Shown here: positions 28,272 through 38,603 of the stretch, piece by piece
Layout: every line of letters begins with the position of its first letter
Position numbering within the stretch: the stretch's first letter is position 1
From: Rhodocyclales bacterium
GTDB lineage: Bacteria; Pseudomonadota; Gammaproteobacteria; Burkholderiales; Rhodocyclaceae
NCBI GenBank assembly: GCA_016235165.1
Contig: JACRLX010000057.1
Location: 1 to 48,993 of the forward strand
Direction of reading: 5' to 3'
DNA: 48,993 nt
Program-made: the position numbers and the translations under genes
Notes under the pieces: model-generated
Database searches by the model: none
What the model was told of the DNA's origin: nothing
What the model saw: the letters and a program-made list of their open reading frames with translations, nothing else

Positions 28272-29147
28272 TTACTTGCCCTTGCCGCCGCTCTTCAGAT
28301 ACTTGAAGAACTCGGAATTGGGCTCGATCAGCAGGAGGTCGTTCTTGGCCTTGAAGCTTCCCCGATAGGCTTCCAGGCTGCGGTAAAAGGCATAGAACTC
28401 GGGATTCTCGCCGAACGCGCGGCCGTAAATGGAAGCCGCCCTGGCATCCCCCTCGCCCTTGATCTTCTGCGCGTCGCGGTAAGCCTCGGCGAGGATCACC
28501 TCGCGCTGGCGATCGGCATTGGCCCTGATCTTCTCGGCTTCCGCCGCACCTTCCGAACGCAGTTCGTTGGCGACGCGTTTACGTTCCGTCTCCATGCGTC
28601 GATAAACCGACTCGGATACTTCCGGCGGCAGATCGACACGCTTGAGTCGGACATCGACGATCTCGACGCCGATCGCTCGCATGTCGGCGTCGGCTTTCTT
28701 TTTCACCGAAACCATGATGTCGTCGCGAGCACCGGAAACCACGTCATGCACCGTGCGGCGGCCAAACTCTTCGCGCAGGCCGGAATTGACAGTCTGTGCC
28801 AGGCGGGTCTTGGCCAGGGTTTCGTCGCCGCCCACCGATACGTAGTACTGCTTGACGTCATGGATGCGCCACTTGACGAAGGAATCGACCAGTACCGGCT
28901 TCTTTTCCGCCGTCAGGAAACGTTCCGGCTCCGGCGTATCCAGCGTCAGTATCCGCTTGTCGAAAATACGCACGTTCTGCACCAGCGGCCACTTGAAGGC
29001 CAGACCCGGCTCGGAAACGACTTCCTTGATTTCGCCAAGCTGAAAAATGATGGCGAACTGTCGCTGATCGACGGTAAACACCGTCATCGCGAACAAGCCC
29101 AACAGGCCGAAGACGAAGGAAGCGATGAAAGAAAAGTGCTTTTGCAT
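28272..29147 (-). CDS. hflC: HflC, subunit of the FtsH-regulating HflKC complex
   Basis: A 291-residue SPFH/band-7 protein with one N-terminal membrane helix (FIASFVFGLLGLFAMTVFTV) and the domain in the periplasm. With HflK it forms a large cage around FtsH and moderates its proteolysis of membrane proteins. KRILTLDTPEPERFLT, then VGVEIVDVRLKRVDLP-type SPFH motifs (here IGVEIVDVRLKRVDLP), are typical. Start codon shares one base with the hflK stop. Confidence 0.97.
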   Translation of the reverse strand: MQKHFSFIASFVFGLLGLFAMTVFTVDQRQFAIIFQLGEIKEVVSEPGLAFKWPLVQNVRIFDKRILTLDTPEPERFLTAEKKPVLVDSFVKWRIHDVKQYYVSVGGDETLAKTRLAQTVNSGLREEFGRRTVHDVVSGARDDIMVSVKKKADADMRAIGVEIVDVRLKRVDLPPEVSESVYRRMETERKRVANELRSEGAAEAEKIRANADRQREVILAEAYRDAQKIKGEGDARAASIYGRAFGENPEFYAFYRSLEAYRGSFKAKNDLLLIEPNSEFFKYLKSGGKGK

Positions 29148-30409
29148 CAGCGCTCACTCCTTTCGCGCGACCCGAGATTGCCACGTACCCTCGAATCGCC
29201 TGGAGCCGAACGTTCGGTCTGGGGAGGTGTCGCCTCCGGCACCGCCGTTGGAGCGAGAACCGCGCGAGGCACGGACGGCGTCTCTGCGCCGGAGGGGGCG
29301 GCGGCCACCGAAGTGGCCTGCATCAGTTTGTCCAGCGGCAGGTAAAGCAAATTGCCGGCCCCTTTGGCATCCAGCATCACCTTGCTGGTATTGGCATATA
29401 CCTGTTGCAGCGTTTCAAGGTACATGCGGTTGCGGGTGACTTCCGGTGCCTTGCTGTACTCGGTCAGGATCTGTTTGAAGCGCGAGGCGTCGCCCTCGGC
29501 GGTGACGATCATGCGCTGGCGATAGCCGGTGGCTTCCTCCATCAGGCGCGACGCGGCGCCACGGGCTCTCGGGATTACGTCGTTGGCATAGGCCTGGCCT
29601 TCGTTCTTTTGCCGTTCGCGATCCTGCCCGGCCTTGACCGCATCGTCAAAGGCGGCCTGGACCTGCTCCGGCGGCTGTGTGCTTTGCATGCTCACCGAAC
29701 GAACCTGTATGCCTGTGTTGTAACGATCCAGAATGTCCTGAATCAGCTTTTGGGTATTCGCGGCGATCTGGTCGCGCCCTTCGTAGAGCACGAAGTCCAT
29801 CTTGTTCTTGCCGACCACCTCGCGAATTGCAGTTTCCGCCGCCTGCATCACCGTGTCATCGGGATGCCGGTTATTGAACAGGTAATCCTTGGGATCGCGC
29901 AACAGGTACTGCACGGCAAACTGCACGCTAACGATGTTTTCGTCATCGGTCAGCATCAGGGCCTCTTTCAGCACCTTGTTCTTGTCCGACCCGCGATAAC
30001 CCACTTCCACCGTGCGCACACCCGTCAGGTTGACAATTTCGTGGCTCTGGATCGGCCAGGGCCAGCGCATGCGCAGGCCAGGTTCCGTGGATTCCTTGAA
30101 AGCGCCGAACTGCAGCACCACGCCGCGCTGCGAGGCATCGACGATGTAAAAGCCGCTGCCCAACCAGACCACCAGAACAAGAATCAGGATGACGCTGATC
30201 CCGCCGCCAAACTGGCGCGGACTGATGGATGGAATGCGATTGCCACCGTCACCACCGCCATCGCCACTGCCCCCACCCTTGTTGCCGAACATACCGGCAA
30301 GGCGGCGGTTGAAATCGCGCCAAAGCTCTTCGAGATCCGGAGGGCCCTGATTGCCGCCCCGCTTGCCGCCCCCCGGCTGGTTACCCCAGCCGTGGTCGTT
30401 CAGAGACAT
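29147..30409 (-). CDS. hflK: HflK, subunit of the FtsH-regulating HflKC complex
   Basis: A 420-residue partner of HflC: Gly-rich cytoplasmic N-terminus (GGGSGDGGGDGG), one membrane helix (ISVILILVLVVWLGSGFYIV), and an SPFH domain followed by a helical region and a Pro/Ala-rich tail. MSLNDHGWGNQPGGG is the start, with AGGAA five bases upstream; the open frame extends 62 codons further into the hflX end and is not used. Translationally linked to hflC. Confidence 0.97.
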   Translation of the reverse strand: MSLNDHGWGNQPGGGKRGGNQGPPDLEELWRDFNRRLAGMFGNKGGGSGDGGGDGGNRIPSISPRQFGGGISVILILVLVVWLGSGFYIVDASQRGVVLQFGAFKESTEPGLRMRWPWPIQSHEIVNLTGVRTVEVGYRGSDKNKVLKEALMLTDDENIVSVQFAVQYLLRDPKDYLFNNRHPDDTVMQAAETAIREVVGKNKMDFVLYEGRDQIAANTQKLIQDILDRYNTGIQVRSVSMQSTQPPEQVQAAFDDAVKAGQDRERQKNEGQAYANDVIPRARGAASRLMEEATGYRQRMIVTAEGDASRFKQILTEYSKAPEVTRNRMYLETLQQVYANTSKVMLDAKGAGNLLYLPLDKLMQATSVAAAPSGAETPSVPRAVLAPTAVPEATPPQTERSAPGDSRVRGNLGSRERSER

Positions 30410-30461
30410 GAGTATTCCTGCGATCACGTGTTTTCGATTGGGAAGTGAATGGGGTTGAAGC

Positions 30462-31577
30462 TCAGGCGACAGCCACGCTTTGCTCTTCGCGCACACTTGC
30501 CGCTTCGGCCAGCGCCTCGCGCAGATCAGGCACTCCGGCGCCGGTGCGCGCACTGAGTCGTACGCTCGAAATGTTACCACAGTCATCTCGCTCAATTCCG
30601 GGCCGCGCCGCCGTCAGATCGAGCTTGTTCCAGACCATGATCTGGGGAACGTGATCAGCGCCGATCTCGCGTAAAACCGTGTTGACGGCGCTGATTTGCT
30701 GGTCGCGGTCCGCACTCGCGGCATCGATGACGTGCAACAGCAGATCGGCCTGCGCGGTTTCTTCCAGGGTGGCGTGAAATGCGGCGACCAGGGCATGTGG
30801 CAGATCGCGTATGAAACCGACGGTATCGGAAAGCACAATGCCGCCGGCACCTTCGATGAAAAGGCGGCGCGAAGTCGTATCCAGGGTGGCAAACAACTGA
30901 TCGGCGGCGTAGGCGCCTGCTTTGGTCAGGCTGTTGAACAGGGTACTCTTGCCGGCATTGGTGTAGCCGACAAGGGAGACGGAAAGTACATTGCCGCGGA
31001 CCCGTGCCCGGCGGCGCACTTCCCGTTGGCGTTGCAGTTGACGCAACCTGTCCTTCAGCACCGCAACGCGCTTGCCCAGCAGACGGCGATCGGTTTCGAG
31101 CTGCTTTTCCCCCGGTCCGCGCAAGCCTATCCCGCCTTTCTGCCGCTCCAGGTGCGTCCAGCCACGCACCAGGCGCGTGGCGAGATGCTGCAACTGGGCC
31201 AGTTCGACCTGCAACTTGCCCTCATGACTCTTTGCACGCAGGGCAAAGATGTCCAGGATCAGACTGGAGCGATCGACAACACGGCATTGGAGCAAGCGTT
31301 CCAGATTGCGCTGCTGGCCTGGCGCCAGTTCGTGGTTGAAAACCACCAGGTCGGCAGCATGGCTACGCACCAGTTCGGCGATCTGTTCGGCCTTGCCCTT
31401 CCCGGCGAACATTGCAGAGTCCGGCCGGGCGCGCTTGCCGGAAACAACGGCCAATGGTGTCGCACCGGCACTGCCCACCAGGAGGGAGAACTCGGAGAGC
31501 CTTTCGTCGAAGTCGCCCGCACCGAAATCAAGTTGAACCAGGATTGCCCGCTCGCCACTGGCCGGACGCTCGAACAT
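30462..31577 (-). CDS. hflX: GTPase HflX
   Basis: A 371-residue ribosome-associated GTPase involved in rescuing and splitting stalled ribosomes under stress. N-terminal HflX domain with GIGLRGPGEKQLETDRR, then the G domain: G1 GYTNAGKST, G3 DTVGFI, G4 NKLDL. Located between hfq and hflK, the classical hfq-hflX-hflK-hflC order. Confidence 0.97.
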   Translation of the reverse strand: MFERPASGERAILVQLDFGAGDFDERLSEFSLLVGSAGATPLAVVSGKRARPDSAMFAGKGKAEQIAELVRSHAADLVVFNHELAPGQQRNLERLLQCRVVDRSSLILDIFALRAKSHEGKLQVELAQLQHLATRLVRGWTHLERQKGGIGLRGPGEKQLETDRRLLGKRVAVLKDRLRQLQRQREVRRRARVRGNVLSVSLVGYTNAGKSTLFNSLTKAGAYAADQLFATLDTTSRRLFIEGAGGIVLSDTVGFIRDLPHALVAAFHATLEETAQADLLLHVIDAASADRDQQISAVNTVLREIGADHVPQIMVWNKLDLTAARPGIERDDCGNISSVRLSARTGAGVPDLREALAEAASVREEQSVAVA

Positions 31578-31622
31578 CAGGACGGCCCCCTCACGGCGAC
31601 CGCCGCTGCCTTGGTGCGGGAA

Positions 31623-31859
31623 TCAAGCGCCGTCGGCGTCCTGCGAAAAGTTAACCGGCCGCGCGGGCACCACGGTCGAAATGGCATGCTTGTAAACCAT
31701 TTGGGTTACCGTGTTCTTGAGCAGTACCACATACTGGTCGAAGGACTCGATCTGACCTTGCAGCTTGATGCCATTGACAAGGTAAATGGAAACCGGAACG
31801 TGCTCGCGACGCAGCGTGTTAAGGAACGGGTCTTGTAGCATTTGCCCTTTATTGCTCAT
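31623..31859 (-). CDS. hfq: RNA chaperone Hfq
   Basis: A 78-residue Sm-like protein forming hexameric rings that pair small RNAs with mRNAs. Sm1 and Sm2 are clear ([20 protein letters not shown] and [12 protein letters not shown]), including the proximal-face Gln near the N-terminus (MLQDPFLN) and the KH motif. Two ATGs are adjacent; MSNKGQ matches the family, while AAGGA is slightly better placed for the first. A 7-bp hairpin occurs in the leader. Confidence 0.97.
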   Translation of the reverse strand: MSNKGQMLQDPFLNTLRREHVPVSIYLVNGIKLQGQIESFDQYVVLLKNTVTQMVYKHAISTVVPARPVNFSQDADGA

Positions 31860-31895
31860 CATGGGTGGTCCTTGTAGTGACGGACGCCGCATCTG

Positions 31896-31914
31896 GCGCC
31901 GGAGAATCCGGCGC
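31896..31914 (-). promoter_or_regulatory. hairpin in the hfq leader
   Basis: GCGCCGG / CCGGCGC with a 5-base AGAAT loop, about 35 bases before the hfq start. Possibly a site for translational self-control, as known for E. coli hfq; inference only. Confidence 0.35.
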
Positions 31915-31980
31915 GGGCATTTTCCTGCCCGACGACCTGCCGTTGATTTTCTGAGTAGGGTAATGTAATCGATTTTGCGC

Positions 31981-32005
31981 CGCCGTGCCACCAGCGCCGA
32001 CTTTC
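31981..32005 (-). repeat. dispersed repeat, copy B
   Basis: Exact core AAAGTCGGCGCTGG followed by TGGCACGGCG on the minus strand, in the der-hfq intergenic region about 120 bases before hfq. Two differences from copy A over 25 bases. Confidence 0.6.
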
Positions 32006-32043
32006 AGGCAACATGGAACCCGGCGGGCGCGATGTCCTGCGGC

Positions 32044-33363
32044 TCAAGCGACGTAAGGGTTGCGTGCCGTCTTGTACTGTATGCGCATCGGCGTGCCCTG
32101 AAGCTTGAAAGCCTCCAGGAAATAACGTTCGAGATAGCGCGTGTAGGAGGCGGGAACATGCTCCAGCGCCGTGCCGTGGATGACCACCACCGGCGGATTG
32201 CTTCCCCCCTGATGAGCGTAACGCAGCTTGGGCCGAAACGCGCCATGACGCGGGGGCGTCTGCTTTTCCACGGCGGCGATCAGCACCCTTGTCAGCTTGG
32301 GCGTCGATAATTTGGCCATGGCCGCCGCATAGGCACGATCGACCGAGTTGAGCACCCCGGCGATGCCCTGGCCCTTGAGCGCGGAAATGGTATGCACCTT
32401 GGCGAAACCGAGGAAGTTGAGCTTGCGCGCGATGTCCTGCCTGATGCGCTCACGGCGATACTCATCCACGGCGTCCCACTTGTTGACGGCAACCACCAGG
32501 GCACGGCCGGCATCGATGGCGAATCCGGCGATGTGGGCATCCTGGTCGGATATTTCCTGGCTCGCGTCCACCATCAGGACCACCACATTGGCTTCCTCGA
32601 CGGCCTGCAGGGTCTTGATCACGGAAAACTTTTCTATCGTCTCGAACACCCGTCCCTTGCGCCGCAAGCCGGCGGTGTCAATCAGCGTATACGCCCTGCC
32701 GGCGCGTTCGAAGGGAATCTCGATGGCATCGCGCGTGGTCCCCGGCATGTCGAACGCGATTACACGCTCTTCGCCGAGCAAGGTGTTGATCAGCGTACTC
32801 TTGCCAACGTTAGGCCTTCCCGCGATAGCCACGCGCGGACCACCGGGGGCGTCGTCGCCGGCGACTTCCTCGGGGAAGGGCGCCAGGGCGAGTTCCACCA
32901 GTTCGCGCACGCCTTCTCCATGTGCCGCTGAAATCACGCAGGGATCGCCACAACCCAGTTCATGGAACTCGGCGCCCACCACGGCGCGGTCCATGCCCTC
33001 GCCCTTGTTTGCGGCAAGCAGGATCGGCCGGCCGCTGCGACGCAGCAGTTCGGCGATAACCTTGTCCTGCGGCACCACGCCACTGCGCACATCGACCACG
33101 AACACCAGGACATCGGCTTCGGCGATGGCGGCTTCCGCCTGGCGGGCCATTTCATGCACGATACCGTCCTTGGCCTGGGGCTCGAAGCCGCCCGTATCGA
33201 CCACCAGAAATGGCTTGCTGCCAAGGCGTCCGTGGCCATAATGCCTGTCACGCGTCAGTCCCGGCTGGTCGGCAACAAGCGCGTCGCGTGACCGCGTCAG
33301 GCGATTGAACAAGGTCGACTTGCCGACATTGGGCCGGCCGACGATGACCAGGGTCGGCTTCAT
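32044..33363 (-). CDS. der: ribosome biogenesis GTPase Der (EngA)
   Basis: A 439-residue essential GTPase for 50S assembly, unique in having two G domains in tandem. G1 occurs twice ([14 protein letters not shown] near residue 8, [14 protein letters not shown] near 185), each followed by DTGGF or DTAGL and NKGEG / NKWDA motifs; a KH-like domain ends the protein. The start MKPTLVIVG lies 12 bases inside the open frame and 12 bases after bamB. Confidence 0.98.
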   Translation of the reverse strand: MKPTLVIVGRPNVGKSTLFNRLTRSRDALVADQPGLTRDRHYGHGRLGSKPFLVVDTGGFEPQAKDGIVHEMARQAEAAIAEADVLVFVVDVRSGVVPQDKVIAELLRRSGRPILLAANKGEGMDRAVVGAEFHELGCGDPCVISAAHGEGVRELVELALAPFPEEVAGDDAPGGPRVAIAGRPNVGKSTLINTLLGEERVIAFDMPGTTRDAIEIPFERAGRAYTLIDTAGLRRKGRVFETIEKFSVIKTLQAVEEANVVVLMVDASQEISDQDAHIAGFAIDAGRALVVAVNKWDAVDEYRRERIRQDIARKLNFLGFAKVHTISALKGQGIAGVLNSVDRAYAAAMAKLSTPKLTRVLIAAVEKQTPPRHGAFRPKLRYAHQGGSNPPVVVIHGTALEHVPASYTRYLERYFLEAFKLQGTPMRIQYKTARNPYVA

Positions 33364-33375
33364 GCGCGGCAGCAA

Positions 33376-34527
33376 TCAGCGGGATTCGATCGCATGCAAG
33401 CTGCCATTGGCAGTCTGGATCAGCAGGCCATTGCCCCAGGCTTTCGGATCGGCACGTACCGCGCTGCCATCCGTGGCCTGCCTTGCCGCGAAAGCGCCAT
33501 CCTCGCGCCGGAGGAAATGCACATATCCCTGGTAGTCGGCAACCGCAACCAGGTTGCCGAGCGCCAGGGGGCGCGATACCGAGCGCAGAGCCAGCTTGTC
33601 CTGTTTCCACACGCTGGCACCGCTGTTGCGATCGAGAGCGTGCACAGCCCCTTTGTCGTCGGTGACGTAGACATGGCGATTGTCCATATCGACGCCCACA
33701 CTGGAGGACATGTCGCGCGACCACAGGGTATTGCCGCTGCTGCTTTCAAAGCAGGCCACGCGTCCCTGGAAAGCCGCGGCACAAATCGTGCTGCCGCTTA
33801 CCGCCGGAATGCTGGTTACGTCGGCAACCCGCTCCAGTTCCGTCGAACCCTTGGGCAGGGCCACGGTGACCTCCCAGACCGCAGCGCCGTTGTTGTTGGC
33901 AATCGCCACCAGCTTGCCGCCTGGGAAGCCGGCAAGTGTGAATTTCCCGGCCAGCATCACGCCGACGCTGGTGCGCAAAGACAGGGCCGGGGTACTGCGC
34001 TGGTACACCCAGCGGCGCTTGCCGTCGGTCGCATCAAAACCGAAAATGCGTGCGTCGCCGGAACGCACCACCACCAGACCGTCGGCAACGGTGGGGGCCG
34101 ACAATACTTCCGAACTGACACGAACCTTCCAGAGTTCCCTTCCGTTGGCGGCATCGAAGGCGAGCACCTCGCCTTTGGGCGTGCCGACCACGACCAGCTT
34201 GCCATCACTGCCGACGCCCCCGGAAATGGCCTGGCCCGCCGAGACACGCCAAACCTGGCGCCCGCCATCGAAACGCATCAGCGCTCCATCGCGCGCAGCG
34301 GCATAGATGCTTTCACCCACGATCGCGGGGGAAAACGAGTAACTGCCTGCGCTGCCAACACTCGCCTGCCAAACCGACTTGACGTCTGCCGTGGGCTGAA
34401 ACGAAACGAGCTCGTTGGGTTTGACCGTCGGTCCGCTGGAGCCGAATGGATTGAGCTTTTCAACCGTGGAACAGCCGCCGCCAATCAGGGTGGCCAGAGC
34501 TATCAGGCACGCATCGAAACGCCTCAC
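33376..34527 (-). CDS. bamB: outer-membrane assembly lipoprotein BamB
   Basis: A 383-residue lipoprotein of the BAM complex, which inserts beta-barrel proteins into the outer membrane. Lipobox near residue 19 (LIGGGC), then an eight-bladed PQQ-type beta-propeller with repeated W-x-x-x-V / A-x-D-x-x-x-G-x-x-x-W motifs (for example AFDAANGRELWKV). Starts with GTG, overlapping the yfgM stop by four bases (GTGA). der follows after 12 bases. Confidence 0.96.
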   Translation of the reverse strand: MRRFDACLIALATLIGGGCSTVEKLNPFGSSGPTVKPNELVSFQPTADVKSVWQASVGSAGSYSFSPAIVGESIYAAARDGALMRFDGGRQVWRVSAGQAISGGVGSDGKLVVVGTPKGEVLAFDAANGRELWKVRVSSEVLSAPTVADGLVVVRSGDARIFGFDATDGKRRWVYQRSTPALSLRTSVGVMLAGKFTLAGFPGGKLVAIANNNGAAVWEVTVALPKGSTELERVADVTSIPAVSGSTICAAAFQGRVACFESSSGNTLWSRDMSSSVGVDMDNRHVYVTDDKGAVHALDRNSGASVWKQDKLALRSVSRPLALGNLVAVADYQGYVHFLRREDGAFAARQATDGSAVRADPKAWGNGLLIQTANGSLHAIESR

Positions 34528-35189
34528 TTGGCCGCCCCGAGCGAATCGCGCTTCACCTGAAGAATTTCACGATAACCGCCACGTTGGCGCGCCGCGTCGT
34601 CCTTGGTCATCGCCTCGTAGTTGGCAAGCGCGCTCTCGTAGGCAGCCTTCGCCTCCGCCGACTTGCCCTGCGCCGCATGGACATCGCCCCGCAGTTCGGC
34701 AAAGCGCGGGGCGAAGGCTGCGCCTGGCTCGGCAGACAATTGTTTGAGCGCATCATCGTAGGCTTTCTCGTCGAGCATCAGCGTTGCCAGTCGCAGCCGG
34801 GCAAGATCGCGCATACCCATATCCTTGGCATTCTCGGCAGCCCAAGTCAGCTGCAACCGCGCATTGCGTGCATCACCGGCATCGACCTGTGTCCGCGCCG
34901 CGAGCAGCGCCCCCATGCCGGCATAGTCGGTGATCGAATATTTGTCGATCAGTTCGCCGGCGAGCTCGCGTACCCGTTTCGCATCGCGCTGTGCAGCCGC
35001 GGACTGCAATCCGGAAAACACCACCGAGGCCTGCGCCGACTGCTGCCTCTGCCACCAGTTCCAGCCCTGCCAACCGGCGGCGACCAGCGCAATCGCCAGC
35101 AGGATGTTGGTCACCAGATTGCCATGCAGTTTCCACCAGGTCTTCAGCTCGTCGAGCTGTTCCTGTTCTTCGAGGTCATAGGCTGCCAT
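34524..35189 (-). CDS. yfgM: YfgM-like membrane TPR protein
   Basis: A 221-residue protein: short cytoplasmic N-terminus ([20 protein letters not shown]), one membrane helix ([19 protein letters not shown]), and a periplasmic tetratricopeptide-like domain. The E. coli homologue associates with the Sec translocon and periplasmic chaperones. The beginning overlaps the end of hisS by 14 bases; the end overlaps bamB. Confidence 0.92.
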   Translation of the reverse strand: MAAYDLEEQEQLDELKTWWKLHGNLVTNILLAIALVAAGWQGWNWWQRQQSAQASVVFSGLQSAAAQRDAKRVRELAGELIDKYSITDYAGMGALLAARTQVDAGDARNARLQLTWAAENAKDMGMRDLARLRLATLMLDEKAYDDALKQLSAEPGAAFAPRFAELRGDVHAAQGKSAEAKAAYESALANYEAMTKDDAARQRGGYREILQVKRDSLGAAK

Positions 35190-36483
35190 CGTCGTCTTCC
35201 ATGGGGAAAAGTAAGGTGCCGAGATGATCGGCGAGTTCGTCGAAACCAACGCGTTGCTGCTCCGGCGGCTGCTCGTAGCCTCCCCGCAGCGGTTTGACGC
35301 TGACGGCGTTGGCCGCCGTCTCGTCGTCGCCGACTATCAGTGCGACTGGGGCACCCGAGCCGTCGGCCTTTTTCATCTGCGATTTGAAACTGCCGCCGCC
35401 GCAATGCAACTGGATGGCGAAGCCGGCACTGCGCAGCGCTTCCGCGACACGGAAGGCAAAACGCGCGGCCGCCTCGCCCTGATGCACCAGATAAGCATCC
35501 GGGACCACGATCTCGTGCCGGTGGCCCTGATCCTGCCAGAGCGCCAGCAGGCGTTCGATGCCCATGGCAAAACCGCAGGCTGGCGCCGGCTTGCCCCCCA
35601 GCTGCGAAATCAGGCCGTCATAGCGTCCGCCGGCACACACCGTGCCTTGCGCCCCGAGTTGATCGGTGACCCACTCGAACACGGTGAGGTTGTAATAGTC
35701 GAGTCCGCGCACCAGCCTCGGATTGATGCGGTAGGGAATGGCGGCATCCCTGAGCAACTGCTGTACGCCATCGAAATGCTTCAGCGAAGCCTCGCCAAGA
35801 TAATCGACCAATTTTGGCGCGCCCTCGACCAAGGCCTGCAACTGCGGGTTCTTGGTGTCGAGGATGCGCAGCGGATTGCTGTGCAGCCGGCGACGGGCGT
35901 CCTCGTCGAGCCGATCCTGATGCTGTTCCAGATACGCCAGCAGATCCGCACGATGCCGCGCCCGTTCCTCGCTTTGCCCCAGGGAATTGATTTCCAGCCG
36001 GATTCCCTGCAAGCCCAGGTCGTCCCACAAGCGCGCACACATGGCGATCTGTTCGGCGTCGATGTCCGGCCCGGCAAAGCCTAGCGCCTCGATGCCGACC
36101 TGATGGAACTGGCGATAACGGCCCTTTTGCGGACGCTCGTGACGAAACATCGGCCCCATGTACCAGAGGCGCTTGGGACCCTCGTAAAGCAGGTTGTGCT
36201 GAAGCACGGCACGCACGCAGGAGGCGGTTCCCTCAGGACGCAGGGTGAGGCTCTCGCCGTTGAGGGCATCCTCGAAGCTGTACATTTCCTTTTCGACGAT
36301 GTCGGTAACCTCGCCGATCGCCCGCGCGAACAGTGGCGTCGGCTCCACCATCGGCATGCGGATCGGGCGATAGCCGTAGGCATGCAGCCAGTCGCGGATG
36401 GTTTCCTCGAACTGTTCCCAAAGTTCGGCCTGGTCGGGAAGGATATCGTTCATGCCGCGAACGGCTTGCAGGGTCTGGCTCAT
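35176..36483 (-). CDS. hisS: histidyl-tRNA synthetase
   Basis: A 435-residue class II aminoacyl-tRNA synthetase. Motif 2 ([20 protein letters not shown]), the histidine-specific loops [15 protein letters not shown] and [14 protein letters not shown], motif 3 ([12 protein letters not shown]), and the C-terminal anticodon-binding domain are all present. Located between ispG and yfgM as in many Proteobacteria. Confidence 0.98.
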   Translation of the reverse strand: MSQTLQAVRGMNDILPDQAELWEQFEETIRDWLHAYGYRPIRMPMVEPTPLFARAIGEVTDIVEKEMYSFEDALNGESLTLRPEGTASCVRAVLQHNLLYEGPKRLWYMGPMFRHERPQKGRYRQFHQVGIEALGFAGPDIDAEQIAMCARLWDDLGLQGIRLEINSLGQSEERARHRADLLAYLEQHQDRLDEDARRRLHSNPLRILDTKNPQLQALVEGAPKLVDYLGEASLKHFDGVQQLLRDAAIPYRINPRLVRGLDYYNLTVFEWVTDQLGAQGTVCAGGRYDGLISQLGGKPAPACGFAMGIERLLALWQDQGHRHEIVVPDAYLVHQGEAAARFAFRVAEALRSAGFAIQLHCGGGSFKSQMKKADGSGAPVALIVGDDETAANAVSVKPLRGGYEQPPEQQRVGFDELADHLGTLLFPMEDDDGSL

Positions 36484-36513
36484 TGCACTTGGTCTTGGTC
36501 GCGGTAAGCGCGT

Positions 36514-37749
36514 TCAGGAGCTTTGCCGCACTGGATATTTGCGGGCAACGTAGCCTTCGACGATGGCACGGAACTCCGTGGAAATGTTCTCGCCGCGCAG
36601 CGTCACCACGCGTTCGCCATCGACATACACGGGTGCGACCGGCGCCTCGCCGGTACCCGGCAGGGAAATGCCAATGCTGGCGTGTTTGCTCTCGCCGGGA
36701 CCATTGACCACGCAGCCCATCACGGCCAGCGTCATGTTTTCGACGCCGACATGGTTAAGGCGCCACTCCGGCATGCGCTCGCGCACATAGGACTGGATAT
36801 CCTGCGCCAGTTCCTGGAACACCGTGCTGGTGGTGCGCCCGCATCCGGGGCAGGCGGCAACCAGCGGCGTGAACGCGCGCAGGCCCATGGTCTGGAGGAT
36901 TTCCTGGGCGACAATGACTTCGCGCGTACGATCGCCATTCGGTTCCGGGGTCAGCGACACCCGTATCGTGTCGCCAATGCCCTCCTGCAGCAGCACGCCC
37001 ATCGCCGCGGTCGAGGCAACGATGCCCTTGCTGCCCATGCCCGCCTCGGTCAGTCCCAGATGCAAGGGATAGTCGCTGCGGATCGCCAGCTCGCGATAGA
37101 TTGCGATGAGATCCTGGACGCCCGACACCTTGCATGACAGCACGATGCGATCTCCCGCAAGCCCGAGCTGCTCCGCCTGCGCCGCCGATTCCAGGGCGGA
37201 GGTCACCATGGCTTCACGCATGATCTCGGTGGCGTCCTTCGGCTCCGCCCGTTTCGCGTTCTCGTCCATCACACGCGCCAGCAAGGCCTGATCGAGACTG
37301 CCCCAATTGACGCCGATACGAACCGGCTTGTCGTGGCGGCAAGCGATCTCGATCAGCTGCGCAAACTGCTCGTCGCGACGCGCCCCCTTGCCGACGTTGC
37401 CGGGGTTGATGCGCAGCTTGGCCAATGCTTCCGCGCACTCGGGATGCTCGGCCAGCAGTTTGTGGCCATTGAAATGGAAGTCGCCGATCAGCGGAACCTC
37501 GACATTCATCTGCGCCAGTCGCTCGCGGATCCTGGGCACGGCGGCCGCGGCTTCGCGTGTATTGACGGTTATCCGCACCAGCTCGGAGCCGGCGCGCGCC
37601 AATTGGGCAACCTGCATCGAGGTGGCAAAGATGTCCTCGGTGTCGGTGTTGGTCATCGACTGGACGACGACTGGCGCCGTGCCGCCAACGCCGACTCCCG
37701 CGATCATGGCCATGCGGCTGGCACGCCGCTTGAGTGAAGACGCGGACAT
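36514..37749 (-). CDS. ispG: 4-hydroxy-3-methylbut-2-en-1-yl diphosphate synthase
   Basis: Penultimate step of the MEP isoprenoid pathway, reducing MEcPP to HMBPP with a 4Fe-4S cluster. 411 residues; the N-terminal TIM barrel includes [10 protein letters not shown] and LRINPGNVG, and the cluster ligands are CPGCGRT and, about 31 residues on, [20 protein letters not shown] is chosen as the start, two bases after the rodZ stop; a TTG two codons earlier is possible. Confidence 0.97.
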   Translation of the reverse strand: MSASSLKRRASRMAMIAGVGVGGTAPVVVQSMTNTDTEDIFATSMQVAQLARAGSELVRITVNTREAAAAVPRIRERLAQMNVEVPLIGDFHFNGHKLLAEHPECAEALAKLRINPGNVGKGARRDEQFAQLIEIACRHDKPVRIGVNWGSLDQALLARVMDENAKRAEPKDATEIMREAMVTSALESAAQAEQLGLAGDRIVLSCKVSGVQDLIAIYRELAIRSDYPLHLGLTEAGMGSKGIVASTAAMGVLLQEGIGDTIRVSLTPEPNGDRTREVIVAQEILQTMGLRAFTPLVAACPGCGRTTSTVFQELAQDIQSYVRERMPEWRLNHVGVENMTLAVMGCVVNGPGESKHASIGISLPGTGEAPVAPVYVDGERVVTLRGENISTEFRAIVEGYVARKYPVRQSS

Positions 37750-37751
37750 GT

Positions 37752-38603
37752 TCAATCCAGGGTGAAGCGGGCGACTTCTTCGCGGGTATGGGGTTTCAGG
37801 TCGATGGCACGCTCCCCCATGTAGACGCGCACGCCGGATGCCCGGCCGATCCAGAGCTGAAACGGCGCCTTGCCGTCAACGCTGTGCCGGGTTCCCGCCG
37901 CATATTCGCCGACCAACACCACCTTCTGTGTCGCATCGCGAATTTCAATCCATGACCGATCGTCGAATTCGATGCGCAAGCCGGCGGCAGGCGGCGGCGC
38001 CGACGGGGCCTCGCCGCCGGCTGACCCCGCCACGGTTGGCGCTACCGGGGGTGCAACCGAAAGCGGCGTGGACGCCGCCGCATCCGCCGCCGGCATCGGC
38101 GGTTGGCTGGATGCCAGCGTCGCCGGCCGACTGACAACGGTAGTTTCGGGCTCGGTCCCGAAATACCAGAAGCCGGTGAAGGCCAGGATGGCAAGCGTGG
38201 CAACCATCCCAAGCAAATGAACGGGGATTCGTTCCCGCAGCGAAACTTGCTCCGCCACGCCCATGTTGGAGGGAGGGCGAACGTCCGCCTCGGGAACCGG
38301 AACTGCCGGCTCCAGAAGCGCCAGCAAGGGTTGCGGATCAAGTTTGAGGAACTTGGCGTAGTTGCGCACCAAGCCGCGCGCAGACGTGGCGCCCGGCAGG
38401 CTCGCATAATCGTCGCGCTCGATAGCCTCGATCTGGTGCGCGCTGAAGCGAATCACCTGCACCACGTCGGCGACGGAACACCCAAGCGCTTTCCGCGCTT
38501 GCCGCAACTGGTTCCCCAAGCTGGTCGATACCGGCGGAGTCTCGGCTTGGGATGTCGACTCCATCGACGTATCCGTGGCGGCCTCGAGCGAATCCGCGGT
38601 CAC
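37752..38603 (-). CDS. rodZ: RodZ cell-shape / cytoskeletal protein
   Basis: A 283-residue bitopic protein that links MreB to the membrane. Order: cytoplasmic helix-turn-helix domain ([20 protein letters not shown]), basic juxtamembrane segment, one helix ([20 protein letters not shown]), Pro/Ala-rich periplasmic linker, and a C-terminal DUF4115 domain ([17 protein letters not shown]). Starts with GTG overlapping the pilF stop (GTGA). A later ATG (MESTSQ) is an alternative start. Confidence 0.93.
   Translation of the reverse strand: MTADSLEAATDTSMESTSQAETPPVSTSLGNQLRQARKALGCSVADVVQVIRFSAHQIEAIERDDYASLPGATSARGLVRNYAKFLKLDPQPLLALLEPAVPVPEADVRPPSNMGVAEQVSLRERIPVHLLGMVATLAILAFTGFWYFGTEPETTVVSRPATLASSQPPMPAADAAASTPLSVAPPVAPTVAGSAGGEAPSAPPPAAGLRIEFDDRSWIEIRDATQKVVLVGEYAAGTRHSVDGKAPFQLWIGRASGVRVYMGERAIDLKPHTREEVARFTLD

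Noticed and set aside
31980-31997. Sigma54 promoter before hfq (TGGCAC on the minus strand)
   Set aside because: The -12 element is missing at the required distance; the TGGCAC is part of the dispersed repeat.
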